A stretch of 64,000 nt of DNA from Pseudaminobacter sp047739745 (GTDB lineage: Bacteria; Pseudomonadota; Alphaproteobacteria; Rhizobiales; Rhizobiaceae), in NCBI RefSeq assembly GCF_047739745.1, contig NZ_JBLLVA010000016.1, forward strand, positions 44,245 through 108,244, read 5' to 3'. Position numbers and translations under genes: made by a program. The notes below the pieces were generated by a model. That model saw only the letters and a program-made list of their open reading frames with translations. It ran no database searches and had not been told where the DNA came from. Positions 18,495 to 26,613 of the stretch are shown here, piece after piece; position 1 is the stretch's first letter; the number at the start of each line of letters is the position of its first letter.

Positions 18495-19691
18495 TCAGTG
18501 AACGACGTCGAGGAGCTTCTTGGCCTTGCCTTCAATTTCCAGCCGGACATCCTGGTGTTGCTTGTCGCGCGCAACGCGCGTGATACCTTGGACGAAGTCG
18601 AACACCGATGCCGGCGGATGGCCTTCGTCGGTCAGCACGGCATCGATGATCTTGGTGGTTTCGCCCTTGGAGAAGCCGCGCTTGCGCAGGAATGTCGTGC
18701 GATCGTCGTCGTTGCGTGCGACGACGCGTTCGCGCGCTGCCTTGATGCCGTTGATGAAGGGCATGGGCGAGGATTCGGCAAACTGGATCAGCGCCGGCTC
18801 AGCTTCGAGCGCGAAGCGGGAGGCCGCATATTTTGAGTGGCGAATGGTGATTTCCTGGAAATCCTCGACACCCCAAAGATTCCGATTTTGGCACACGGCT
18901 CGTAGGTAAAAGCTCGCAATTCCTAGCGTTTTCGAACCCACCTCGCTGTTCCAGGCGTAAAATCCGCGGAAGTAGAGATCCGGTTCGCCATTCGGCAAGC
19001 GACCGGCTTCTATCGGGTTCAGATCGTCCACCAGGAACACGAAGATGTCACGGTCCGAGGCATAGAGCGTCGTCGTGTCCCGCGAGATATCGACATTGGG
19101 ATTGTAGATGCCGGTTGACCAGTCGAGCACACCGGGCACTTTCCAGCGTGTGTCGCCGGTGCCGTTGCCGGCGATCTTCTGGACGGCGTCGATCAGCTCT
19201 GAATCGAATATTCTGCCATAGTCCGGACCCGTCACCGCCCGGAGTTCAAGGCGGCCATTCTCGATCTCGAGCGTCTTGACCTGCTCGGCCCGGTGTGTCG
19301 AAAGCCCATATTGCAGATTGATCCCGGCGAGCGCGGCTGGCAGCTGGCGCAGATAAGTGGCAGGCGCGCCGACCAGGCTTGCGAGCTGACCAAAGCTCCA
19401 GTGCGTCGGCGCAACCGGCGCATGGGAATCGGGCAGCATCAACGTCAGCCGTTCGGGATTGTCGCGGGACGCTTCGACCCGGATCGCTTCGCTTTCGACG
19501 ATCCGGGTCTTGCTGCGTTCGGACCGCCGCTTCACCGAATTGTTGAGGTCGGTGAGCGACAGGAAGCGTTCGTCGTCCGGTCGATTGAACCATTCCGACG
19601 ACACGCGGCCGATGCGCTGGCCGCGGCTGACATCGACCTTGTATCCGTTGGGCGTCGTGCGTGAAGGCGCCAAAATCTCCATATGCGTCAT
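18495..19691 (-). CDS. DUF932 domain plasmid protein
   Basis: 398 residues. The start at 19691 is supported by GGAGAACGATC just before the ATG. It matches the DUF932 (phage/plasmid-like TIGR03299 type) family: T-H-W-S-F-G-Q-L-A-S-L-V-G-A-P, then R-A-V-T-G-P-D-Y-G-R-I, then L-Y-A-S-D-R-D-I-F-V-F-L-V-D. The function is unknown; members are common on plasmids and phages. It shares a divergent promoter region (19692-19894) with the DUF1173 gene. In the backbone it would lie next to the ParB-like gene if the 12.2-18.4 kb cargo were absent. Confidence 0.8.
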   Translation of the reverse strand: MTHMEILAPSRTTPNGYKVDVSRGQRIGRVSSEWFNRPDDERFLSLTDLNNSVKRRSERSKTRIVESEAIRVEASRDNPERLTLMLPDSHAPVAPTHWSFGQLASLVGAPATYLRQLPAALAGINLQYGLSTHRAEQVKTLEIENGRLELRAVTGPDYGRIFDSELIDAVQKIAGNGTGDTRWKVPGVLDWSTGIYNPNVDISRDTTTLYASDRDIFVFLVDDLNPIEAGRLPNGEPDLYFRGFYAWNSEVGSKTLGIASFYLRAVCQNRNLWGVEDFQEITIRHSKYAASRFALEAEPALIQFAESSPMPFINGIKAARERVVARNDDDRTTFLRKRGFSKGETTKIIDAVLTDEGHPPASVFDFVQGITRVARDKQHQDVRLEIEGKAKKLLDVVH

Positions 19692-19894
19692 GATCGTTCT
19701 CCGCGACGGGCGCCGGGAGCCTCTCTCCTGGCCTCGGCCCGCCGCCGCATCCCGGCTTCCCCTCTCCCTCTTGATGCGCCAGCCGGCGCGCGAAGCGCGC
19801 GGGCGCCGCGGCAGCGCTCCCTCGCCTGTTCAAGGTTGCGTCGCCGCCGAAACCGTGAATCAATGAGACAGGGGATGCGGCGGCGTCCGGAGCG

Positions 19895-21100
19895 ATGGAG
19901 GCAATGCGACGATTCAAACTAGCTGAGCAGGTGATCGAAGAAACGGCGCCGGACCTTCAGCTCGCGTTAGCTGATGCTTACCGTAAGCGGATTCGACCGC
20001 TTTGCCTGTGCAAGGAAGGTGGCCTCTCGATGTATATTGCCCAGGTCGGAGAGCAATACATCGTCAAGCGCATGCCGATGTCGGGTGGCGGGCACGATCC
20101 GGCGTGTCCATCCTACGAGCCGCCTGACGAACTGTCCGGTCTCGGCGTGTTGATGGGAAGCGCAATCCAGGTCGATCCGGAGAGCGGGATGTCGGCACTG
20201 AAAGTCGCTTTCAGTCTGACGAAAATCGGCAAACGGGCTGCGCCGAGCGTTGGAGCGGTCGCAAGCGACACCATAGCCGGCGACGGAAAGAAACTCTCTT
20301 TGCGCAGCGTGCTCCACTATCTCTGGCACCAGGCCGAGCTGACTGCCTGGACCTCACGGTGGGCTGGCAAGCGTCACTGGTGGAATATTCGCTGGCACCT
20401 GATCGAGGCTGCGAGCCAGATGATGGTGAAGGGCGGGCCGCTCAGCGAGGTGCTCTTTGTGCCTGAACCGTTCCGGACGACTGACAAGACCGCGATCGAG
20501 CAGCGCCGGACCGCGGCCCTGGTTCCGGCACTTCCGCCGAAGGGAGGGCCGCGGAAATTGATGATCCTGGTGGGCGAGGTCAAGGATTTTGCTCCGACAC
20601 GCAGCGGCCACCGATTGATCGTCAAGCACATGCCGGACTTTCCGCTTCTGCTGGACGAAAGCCTGTATTCGCGTCTGAAGGGTCGTTTCGAGAATGAGCT
20701 GGCGCTGTGGGACGCGGACGAGGCTACTCACCTGATGGCGATCGCGACGTTCGGGTTAACGCCGGCCGGACTTGCGGTCATCGACGACGTGGCGCTGATG
20801 GTGGTCGCCGAGAACTGGGTGCCGTACGACTCCGCGTACGAGAAAAGGCTGGTCGATACACTGGCCAGGCTGCCTGACCGCAGCGTCAAAGGGTTACGCT
20901 ACAATTTGTCGCCAGACACACCTACCGCGTCTGCAATGCTGCAGCGTCAATCGCAGCCGATCGCGCTTTATGTGGTCCCTCCTTCAGCAGATAACGCTTA
21001 CAAAGAGGCATTGGAGGAGCTGATCTCGTCACGGCCGGAAATCGGTGCCTGGATCTGGCGCACGTCGGAGGGCGAGATGCCTCCCCTGCCCTTCCGCTGA
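19895..21100 (+). CDS. DUF1173 domain protein
   Basis: 401 residues; the start at 19895 or the ATG 9 bases later are both possible (GGAG lies close to each). It contains four N-terminal cysteines (C-L-C near residue 37, then C-P-S), which could bind metal, and the family block L-R-S-V-L-H-Y-L-W-H-Q-A-E-L-T-A-W followed by W-N-I-R-W-H-L. DUF1173 proteins are encoded on plasmids and integrative elements of Proteobacteria and have no assigned function. It is followed by a small RNA gene. Confidence 0.75.
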   Translation: MEAMRRFKLAEQVIEETAPDLQLALADAYRKRIRPLCLCKEGGLSMYIAQVGEQYIVKRMPMSGGGHDPACPSYEPPDELSGLGVLMGSAIQVDPESGMSALKVAFSLTKIGKRAAPSVGAVASDTIAGDGKKLSLRSVLHYLWHQAELTAWTSRWAGKRHWWNIRWHLIEAASQMMVKGGPLSEVLFVPEPFRTTDKTAIEQRRTAALVPALPPKGGPRKLMILVGEVKDFAPTRSGHRLIVKHMPDFPLLLDESLYSRLKGRFENELALWDADEATHLMAIATFGLTPAGLAVIDDVALMVVAENWVPYDSAYEKRLVDTLARLPDRSVKGLRYNLSPDTPTASAMLQRQSQPIALYVVPPSADNAYKEALEELISSRPEIGAWIWRTSEGEMPPLPFR

Positions 21101-21150
21101 GCACTGCGCATTCGGCTTTAGTATTTCGCACGTGCGATACGAATTGTGCA

Positions 21151-21178
21151 TTGCAATATCCGCGCTGCCGGGTATCAT
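21151..21178 (+). promoter_or_regulatory. Predicted promoter of the anti-SD small RNA
   Basis: TTGCAA (21151-21156) and TATCAT (21173-21178) are spaced 16 bases apart and would start transcription near 21184. Just upstream lies a perfect 12-base palindrome, TCGCACGTGCGA (21126-21137), a possible operator. Confidence 0.5.
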
Positions 21179-21183
21179 CACGC

Positions 21184-21297
21184 TATCGGCCATCTACTCC
21201 TCCCAGATGCGATGCCGATGCTGGATGCGGTGCACCTCCTCCCGCGCCGTATTCGAAAATCGAGCCCGCTGCCACCTCCTCCCGGCAGCGGGCTTTT
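21184..21297 (+). ncRNA. Alpha-r14 (suhB-like) trans-acting small RNA with three anti-Shine-Dalgarno loops
   Basis: Three consecutive hairpins each expose a pyrimidine loop complementary to ribosome-binding sites. Hairpin 1 is CATCT - ACTCCTCCC - AGATG (21191-21209). Hairpin 2 is GCGGTGC - ACCTCCTCCC - GCGCCGT (21227-21250, allowing G-U pairs). Hairpin 3 is an 11-base stem with loop ACCTCCTCCC followed by TTTT (21263-21297), which is also the terminator. The length of about 114 nt, three hairpins and CCUCCUCCC loops are the hallmarks of the rhizobial alpha-r14 family (NfeR1 of Sinorhizobium meliloti; Rfam suhB), whose members base-pair with mRNAs to block translation. The exact 5' end is inferred from the predicted promoter. 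Confidence 0.75.
21263..21297 (+). terminator. Intrinsic terminator of the small RNA
   Basis: AGCCCGCTGCC pairs perfectly with GGCAGCGGGCT around a 10-base pyrimidine loop, followed by TTTT. It lies 12 bases before the stop of the convergent cold-shock gene and may serve both directions. Confidence 0.85.
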
Positions 21298-21308
21298 GCG
21301 TACGGCGA

Positions 21309-21908
21309 CTATGCGAGGCGAATGGCCTGAACCTCCATCCCCTTCTTGCCTCGACCGGACTGAAAAACCACCCTTTGCCCCTCTTCCAGGACGCTGAGAC
21401 CTGCGCGGCTTAGCGCGGTGGCGTGTATAAAGACGTCCTTCTCGCCGTTATCGGGCGCAATGAAGCCAAACCCCTTCTCGGGGTTGTACCATTTGACTGT
21501 CCCCTCACTCTCCAGCTGCGTCGTGCCTACCGCGGCTCCTTCTTCGATGAGGCTTTCGGCGGCCGGCGTTTGCGCGGTATGGTTCCCGATGTCGACCAGC
21601 TTGACGACCTGGCGCCCTCGAGGAGCTTCTTCCACGATGACCTTGAGATGCGTCCCAACGGACAGATCGCTGCGCCCCGCCGCCTCCAGCACCCTGATGT
21701 GCAGATAGGCCTCGGCGCCATCCGACAGCTTCACGAACCCAAACCCCTTGCTGGGGTTGAACCAGAGCAGTTCGGCATCGATAGCGTCGGGTTCTGTGCT
21801 TGGCGTGTCCTGAAAGTAGCTCGGCTCGGAAGCCTGTCCGAAAAAGGCATCCTGGTGGTTGCCATGGCGCTTTCCGCGGCGCTCGCGATGATCTCTGTAC
21901 TTGCCCAT
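21309..21908 (-). CDS. Double cold-shock-domain protein
   Basis: 199 residues with two cold-shock domains. The first (about residues 45-105) has the RNP1-like K-G-F-G-F-V and RNP2-like A-Y-L-H-I. The second (about 133-199) has K-W-Y-N-P-E-K-G-F-G-F-I and V-F-I-H-A. The N-terminal 40 residues are charged and probably disordered (K-Y-R-D-H-R-E-R-R-G-K-R-H). Cold-shock domains bind single-stranded RNA and DNA; two-domain versions are typical of alphaproteobacteria. It faces the anti-SD small RNA, so a working link in post-transcriptional control is possible but unproven. Confidence 0.9.
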   Translation of the reverse strand: MGKYRDHRERRGKRHGNHQDAFFGQASEPSYFQDTPSTEPDAIDAELLWFNPSKGFGFVKLSDGAEAYLHIRVLEAAGRSDLSVGTHLKVIVEEAPRGRQVVKLVDIGNHTAQTPAAESLIEEGAAVGTTQLESEGTVKWYNPEKGFGFIAPDNGEKDVFIHATALSRAGLSVLEEGQRVVFQSGRGKKGMEVQAIRLA

Positions 21909-22139
21909 GATCGCTTTGGCTCACATCGAGAGCGCACTACAACCTCCCGCAGGATAATCTCCGTCGGCTGCCGCGTTTGTGTCAAATAACGATTTGCTCA
22001 CGCGATCATCGGCAAGCACTAAATCTATCCGCGAAGGTCCCCGCGATCCCCTCTCATCCCGCCTTGAAGCCCAGCGCCTGTGAACTCATATTTTCGGCTT
22101 GCATACCCACATGCTTGCCGAGAACAGCCGGAGGATGAG

Positions 22140-22442
22140 ATGAACGACAAGCTTTTCGACAGTCCTGTCTTCGTAAAGGGAGGAAGTTTCACGATTGTAG
22201 AGATCGCTTCCCTTCGTGATGCCATCGACTTCCTCGATGAATGGCCAATAGAACTGCAAGACGTTCCTTACGATGCGATCCGACGTGCCTGCTACTCCGC
22301 GCTGGATGGCGCACAACCGCTTAATTCCGCGCGCGACAATTTCGCCAAATGGGCAAAGGCTGCGAATATTCTGGAGGACCTTCAAACCGTACCGGCGTGG
22401 ATGACCGGACCAAAATCTGGCCCCGGCGGCGTGCTGGCTTGA
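22140..22442 (+). CDS. DUF982 domain protein
   Basis: 100 residues from ATG 22140, preceded by CGGAGGA. It follows the DUF982 pattern: F-D-S-P-V-F-V-K near the start, then A-I-D-F-L-D-E-W-P, then R-R-A-C-Y-S-A-L-D-G and A-R-D-N-F. The family is restricted to rhizobia and relatives, occurs in many copies on their plasmids, and has no known function. It converges on repC with a 60-base gap. Confidence 0.8.
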   Translation: MNDKLFDSPVFVKGGSFTIVEIASLRDAIDFLDEWPIELQDVPYDAIRRACYSALDGAQPLNSARDNFAKWAKAANILEDLQTVPAWMTGPKSGPGGVLA

Positions 22443-22502
22443 GGAAACCAGCACAAGGGCCAGTCTCATGCCGATTTGCCACCACGGCATGACTGCCAGT
22501 AC

Positions 22503-23726
22503 CTAGCCAGCCTCCCTCTCCGGTGCGGACGCACTGGCCTTGAAGGCAGCCATAAGCATGGGTCCGACGGAGAACTGCCCTGCCCTCGCCTTCTCGGTCA
22601 ACGCCCGGAGGTACCCACCGGCCGAGTTGATATGCTGAGCCCGCTGCAGGATGCAGGCAACGACGATCGCCGCGGTTTCCGGCCCCATGACGTGGCATGC
22701 ATCCTCGTAGGCCGACGGCGAGACCCCGAGGTAGCCCCTCACCTGGGCGGCGGTTGCCATCAAATCGCGCCAGTTGGAGATTCCGGCGGCGGCGTAATCA
22801 GCAATATCGGGGCAGGCTTTCAGCACAAGCCCAAGGTGATACGTCTTTGGCGGCCCCTGCGGTTCTTGTCTAGGCTCGGCCGACCTCCTGGCTTTCTCGA
22901 AAGCTGGTTCAAATTCAAATTGGGAGTCGGGGTTTGAATCAGATTGCTGCCGCTCATTCTGAGACTCATTGGCGCTCGGATTCGTAACATTCATGAAGTT
23001 ATTCAATGCGATATCGACTTCGTCACGGATCTGATCGAGCTCCGCCGCGAACGGCTCCAGGTCGACGATGCTCGCTTTCCGCGGGAGTTGACCCACCACC
23101 AACCTGAAACGCCTCCAGAGGGTCTGCCAGGCGCCTGGGGCGCCCTCCTCGATCGCCGCATCGATCAGCTTGGCGATATCACGGCGCTGCAGCGTGATAC
23201 GTTCCCGCATCAGCTTCAGCGCGCGGCCGTCGGCGCGCACACATTCGGCCGCCTGGTGGAACTCTTCGGCACGGGCGAGCAAGGGCGCCAGGGAGAAGCC
23301 GAAGGCGTCCTCCAACTCCCCTCCCCTCCCCTTTCGGGCATACCTTTTGCCATTCGGGCTGTCCCTGCGCAGGATGATGCCGCAATCGAGCAACGCCGCA
23401 AGATGCCGGCGTAGCGTGGCGTTTGCCATCCCGTGCGAGCGCAGCGACAGCTGCTTGTTCGATGGGAAGACGATCAGACCATTCTCTTCGGACAGCTCAT
23501 CATCCGGATAGAACGACAACAAGCCGGCCAGGACAGCCAGCGAGCGATCGCCGACGCCTATGATGCTCTTGCCTTCGCAGAGATCGCGATAGACCTGCCA
23601 TTTGTCGATGGCCTTCCCTTCCGGAATCTCTTTGGCTTCGATCTGCGCTGCCATAAGGGCGAGCGACATCGATCGGCTCCCGAAGGGAGTCGTTGCAATT
23701 TCCCTCTCCATTTCCTTCACCTTCAA
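22503..23726 (-). CDS. repC: RepC, plasmid replication initiator
   Basis: 407 residues, last gene of the repABC operon. The N-terminal domain shows the RepC pattern: W-Q-V-Y-R-D-L-C-E-G-K, then S-L-A-V-L-A-G-L-L-S-F-Y-P, then F-P-S-N-K-Q-L-S-L-R-S-H-G-M (winged helix). The coding stretch at about 22900-23010 is clearly more AT-rich than its surroundings and encodes an N/S/Q/E-rich linker (N-P-S-A-N-E-S-Q-N-E). In repABC plasmids the origin of replication lies in such an AT-rich part of repC. RepC level is held down by the antisense RNA in the repB-repC gap. Confidence 0.95.
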   Translation of the reverse strand: MKVKEMEREIATTPFGSRSMSLALMAAQIEAKEIPEGKAIDKWQVYRDLCEGKSIIGVGDRSLAVLAGLLSFYPDDELSEENGLIVFPSNKQLSLRSHGMANATLRRHLAALLDCGIILRRDSPNGKRYARKGRGGELEDAFGFSLAPLLARAEEFHQAAECVRADGRALKLMRERITLQRRDIAKLIDAAIEEGAPGAWQTLWRRFRLVVGQLPRKASIVDLEPFAAELDQIRDEVDIALNNFMNVTNPSANESQNERQQSDSNPDSQFEFEPAFEKARRSAEPRQEPQGPPKTYHLGLVLKACPDIADYAAAGISNWRDLMATAAQVRGYLGVSPSAYEDACHVMGPETAAIVVACILQRAQHINSAGGYLRALTEKARAGQFSVGPMLMAAFKASASAPEREAG

Positions 23727-23768
23727 TCAGGCAAAAGAAACCTGCTCGCCAAAACGACGCCAAGACTC

Positions 23769-23797
23769 TTGACAGTGATTCGCGGAAATGTGATTCT
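23769..23797 (+). promoter_or_regulatory. Promoter of the repABC antisense RNA
   Basis: TTGACA (23769-23774) and GATTCT (23792-23797) with a 17-base spacer, directed against the repABC operon. This is the expected strand and place for the ctRNA promoter. Confidence 0.75.
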
Positions 23798-23803
23798 CAG
23801 CTT

Positions 23804-23853
23804 GCTAAAGGTTGAGAAGGGCTTCCGCGACGGTGACGTTCGGGGGCCTTTTT
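23804..23853 (+). ncRNA. ctRNA (incA-type antisense RNA) in the repB-repC gap
   Basis: The 138-base gap between repB and repC carries, on the strand opposite to the rep genes, a promoter followed within 25 bases by an intrinsic terminator. That terminator is GGCTTCCG (23820-23827) pairing with CGGGGGCC (23841-23848, using G-U pairs in RNA), then TTTTTCTTTT. The transcript would be about 50 nt. In all studied repABC plasmids such a small antisense RNA limits repC expression and is a main incompatibility determinant. The 5' end is inferred from the promoter. Confidence 0.8.
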
Positions 23854-23864
23854 CTTTTGCGGTT

Positions 23865-24851
23865 TCAGTTCTCCTGTTTCGACTGTCTGTAGGTCTGAAA
23901 GAGACTGTCCAGATTGCCGGCAATCCACTCGCCGAACGGGGTCGCTTCGGCCTTTGAAATCTTTAGCGTATAATCCTTGGGACCCCGCTTAGCGGTTACG
24001 CTGACTGATTTGTCGCTGGGGGCCCAAGATGTGGCTCCTGGCTTCGAGATCGCCTTGCGGACAACCTCTTTGCCCTTATGGAGGGCATTGAACAGGCTGT
24101 TGAAGCGTTCATCTGAATCTGCGGACAGGAAGCTCTCAGTGCTGATAAATTCCTCCGCTGCTGCCGCGTTGCGGGGATTGTCAATCAGCTTCCGAAGCTC
24201 AAGCCATCGATCACGCCCGATCCCTTTGGCTGCCCCGATGCTCTCGATGACTCCCGGGGGAATGGACTTCGGTATGGTCATCATTTTCGAGAACGTCTGA
24301 TAGTCTATAGAAAGCGCAGATTGGATCGTTTCCCGCTCAAATCCACGCTCAGCAAGCTGATGGGCAAAAACAACCTTCTCGATAAAGGACAAGTTCGCCC
24401 GAGCAGAGTTCTCCTGGCCTTGGGCAACGACGTGGTCGAGGTCCTGGAGCGTCTTTACGACAGCGCGGACTTTCCGACCCAGTTCAATTGCTGCACGTAA
24501 GCGACGATGCCCGAACACCACCATATAGCGGTCTTCAGCCGTAGGATGCGGGCGAACGAGGATCGGAGTGTCCTGTCCGCGTACCCGGATCGCCTCCACG
24601 AGCTCGGAATACTGCTCATCGTCAACCGTCATCCGGTCCGAGACGAAGGACACGTCAACGACGGCTGGATCAAGTTCGATAATCGCCTCGCCGTCTGTCA
24701 GCAAGGCTGCTTGTTTTGTTAGTTCATTGATCGACGACGAGATAGATTTGGCCGCTCCGAATTTGGGCATGGCAGCCAAACGGTCCTCAGTCACGACATC
24801 CGGTTCGTCGTGCTCGGCGAGAATTCGATTGAAAATATTCTTTCTAGCCAT
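23865..24851 (-). CDS. repB: RepB, plasmid partition DNA-binding protein
   Basis: 328 residues. It begins M-A-R-K-N-I-F-N-R-I-L, as RepB proteins do. The ParB-type N domain is seen in V-E-A-I-R-V-R-G-Q-D-T-P-I-L-V-R-P followed by V-F-G-H-R-R-L-R-A-A-I-E-L-G. Then come A-Q-G-Q-E-N-S-A-R-A-N-L-S-F-I-E-K and the DNA-binding helices. RepB binds parS and works with RepA to segregate the plasmid. It starts 30 bases after repA and ends 138 bases before repC; the gap holds the ctRNA. Confidence 0.95.
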   Translation of the reverse strand: MARKNIFNRILAEHDEPDVVTEDRLAAMPKFGAAKSISSSINELTKQAALLTDGEAIIELDPAVVDVSFVSDRMTVDDEQYSELVEAIRVRGQDTPILVRPHPTAEDRYMVVFGHRRLRAAIELGRKVRAVVKTLQDLDHVVAQGQENSARANLSFIEKVVFAHQLAERGFERETIQSALSIDYQTFSKMMTIPKSIPPGVIESIGAAKGIGRDRWLELRKLIDNPRNAAAAEEFISTESFLSADSDERFNSLFNALHKGKEVVRKAISKPGATSWAPSDKSVSVTAKRGPKDYTLKISKAEATPFGEWIAGNLDSLFQTYRQSKQEN

Positions 24852-24881
24852 CGTTGCGCCTACGGTGTCGCCTCATTGAAA

Positions 24882-26126
24882 TCACAGAGGAAAACCATGG
24901 TTTAGACTGCCGTCTATCTTGGGCCTCCTGCCCCAAGCTGCGTGGATGAGGTTTCGGATCTCCGAATTCACAGCCTCCATGGATTCTATCGCACGATCGT
25001 AAGTCGATCTGGTCATACTGGAGCGCTCAACCTCATAGAGGGTCTGCTTTGTCAAACCTGCGTCGGAGATCGCAGTGGATTTCAGCATCTGATTTTGGAG
25101 CATCTGCGACGCAAGGATCGATTGCATGAATCCGACCATCTGAGCTTGCGGGATGTCGGTTGGCTCGTAGCGAGTCACTAGGTACCGGAACCAATCTAGA
25201 TCTACCTCACCCCCTGCACGGTTCACCGTTTTCAGCAGGTCGCCCAACATCAGCAAAAATTGCGACATCGACATCAAGTCGAGCATCTGCGGGTGAACGG
25301 TAATAAGAACTGAGGTGGCGGCCGCTAGCGCCGTAAGCGTCAAATAGCCTAGTTGAGGAGGGCAATCGATTACGATGACATCGTAATCACTGTCGACCGG
25401 TTCCAAGGCGTTTTCAATGCGGTTCCAGAAAGTCTTTCCATCGAGCGAAGCCTTATTTTGCATCGCGAGTGGGGTGTCGTACTCGTACTCCTGCAGCTCA
25501 AGGGAGGCCGGAATCAAATCGAGACCCGGGAAGTTTGTCTTTCTGATTACGCTCGAAACAGGCTTGCGTTCGTCATCATACCGGATCGCCTCGTAGATCG
25601 AGGGATACCGATCGAGCTCAGGCTGAACGCCATGAAGGGCCGAAAGAGAGGCTTGGGGATCAAGATCAACAGCAAGCACACGGTGACCTGTGAGCGCAAG
25701 ATGCTGACCGAGGTGCGCTGCCGTTGTCGTTTTTCCCGAACCGCCCTTAAAATTGACTACCGCGATTACCTGCAGCTTGTCGCCCGGTCTGCGATGGGGA
25801 ACATAGTTTTTACTCTCAGCACGTCCATGGCGATCCAGCCAGTGGCGAAGCTGCAAGAGTTGCTCGGCGGAATACGTTCTCCGTCCCCCGGCATGGACCG
25901 TCGGCGGTACCGCCTTTCCTTCTAAATGCAGCTTTTTCAGATTGCTGGTGGAGACTCCAAGAAAATACGCTGCCTCTCCAAGGGAAAAGTCGCGTAGCGT
26001 TTTCGTGGCGTTTGGAGGAAACGTCTCCAGCCGAAGGAGGTTCAGCTTGCGGCTGATTTCGCGGCCTTGGGCTGAAATGGTGTCGTCAAATCGCTGCTTG
26101 TTGACGGCAGTGACGGGAGCATTCAT
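24882..26126 (-). CDS. repA: RepA, ParA-type partition ATPase
   Basis: 414 residues. An N-terminal helix-turn-helix-like part (about 45-100: L-G-E-A-A-Y-F-L-G-V-S-T-S-N-L-K-K-L) is followed by the deviant Walker A KGGSGKTT (127-134), D-L-D-P-Q-A-S (154-160) and the Walker B V-I-V-I-D-C-P-P. RepA segregates the plasmid together with RepB and represses its own promoter. Its last codons contain one copy of a 16-base near-palindrome that recurs upstream of the gene. Confidence 0.95.
   Translation of the reverse strand: MNAPVTAVNKQRFDDTISAQGREISRKLNLLRLETFPPNATKTLRDFSLGEAAYFLGVSTSNLKKLHLEGKAVPPTVHAGGRRTYSAEQLLQLRHWLDRHGRAESKNYVPHRRPGDKLQVIAVVNFKGGSGKTTTAAHLGQHLALTGHRVLAVDLDPQASLSALHGVQPELDRYPSIYEAIRYDDERKPVSSVIRKTNFPGLDLIPASLELQEYEYDTPLAMQNKASLDGKTFWNRIENALEPVDSDYDVIVIDCPPQLGYLTLTALAAATSVLITVHPQMLDLMSMSQFLLMLGDLLKTVNRAGGEVDLDWFRYLVTRYEPTDIPQAQMVGFMQSILASQMLQNQMLKSTAISDAGLTKQTLYEVERSSMTRSTYDRAIESMEAVNSEIRNLIHAAWGRRPKIDGSLNHGFPL
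24902..24917. repeat. 16-bp near-palindrome in the 3' end of repA (parS candidate, copy 1)
   Basis: TTAGACTGCCGTCTAT, an inverted repeat TAGAC/GTCTA around TGCC. An exact reverse-complement copy lies upstream of repA at 26444-26459. Site length and position around repA fit a RepB-binding parS or a RepA operator, but the sequence differs from the best known GTT...AAC parS motif. Confidence 0.5.
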
Positions 26127-26141
26127 CTCGTCGAGACCTCA

Positions 26142-26182
26142 AATGACGGCATTTCGCACAAAAACGCCAGATTGCCGTCATT
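26142..26182. promoter_or_regulatory. Inverted repeat directly upstream of repA (operator candidate)
   Basis: AATGACGGCA (26142-26151) and TGCCGTCATT (26173-26182) are perfect 10-base arms 21 bases apart, 16 bases before the repA start. Each arm shares TGCCGTC with the 16-base elements at 24902 and 26444, so all may be bound by the same protein. Confidence 0.5.
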
Positions 26183-26382
26183 ATGCCTGATTCTGCTCCG
26201 CTCACAAGAAGTTTAAGGTTAACAGAACATTAACGAGAATCTTGAGTTCCGCCGGAACTCTGGGCCGTCACGACCACGGCTCAGTGCCGGCACCATAGGC
26301 TGAATGGGACATTGCACCCTGACAGGGCGAAAGGATCAAGCAGACGCGGGACGAGCGGTACCTCGTAAGCTAGTGGCAGGTG

Positions 26383-26437
26383 GGCTGCTTTGTGCAAGGT
26401 GTACTCCACGGCATGAATGCCATTGCACCCAGCAGCC
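26383..26437 (+). other. Branched dyad structure upstream of repABC
   Basis: GGCTGCT (26383-26389) pairs with AGCAGCC (26431-26437). After a symmetric two-base internal loop, GTGCAA (26392-26397) pairs with TTGCAC (26423-26428). Inside, GGCAT-GA-ATGCC makes a further small hairpin. No promoter or coding frame is evident. It may act as a DNA site or as a structured 5' RNA, and either strand could fold. Confidence 0.4.
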
Positions 26438-26443
26438 GCGGAT

Positions 26444-26459
26444 ATAGACGGCAGTCTAA
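26444..26459. repeat. 16-bp near-palindrome upstream of repA (parS candidate, copy 2)
   Basis: ATAGACGGCAGTCTAA, the exact reverse complement of the element at 24902-24917, 318 bases upstream of the repA start. Only these two exact copies were noticed; the inverted repeat at 26142-26182 is a degenerate relative. Confidence 0.5.
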
Positions 26460-26613
26460 TTTCAGCTTTTACGCAATGATTTCAACGGGAATGGATATTG
26501 TGTTCTTATCACGGCGGTAGCAGCCTGCGTATGCCTGATCCAGGTTTTCGAACTGGTGCCGGAAGAACCGAAGCCGTTGATCGTCCGAGCTATTATAAAT
26601 GATCGTACCCTAG

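Larger units (their letters stand above)
26127..26613. other. repABC upstream control region
   Basis: There is no gene in 487 bases. It holds, from repA outward: an inverted repeat AATGACGGCA ... TGCCGTCATT (26142-26182); a low-GC stretch (26210-26240) suited to a promoter; two copies of CATTGCACCC (26310-26319 and 26421-26430); a strong branched dyad (26383-26437); and the second copy of the TTAGACTGCCGTCTAT element (26444-26459). This is where RepA/RepB autoregulation of repABC is expected. Confidence 0.6.
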
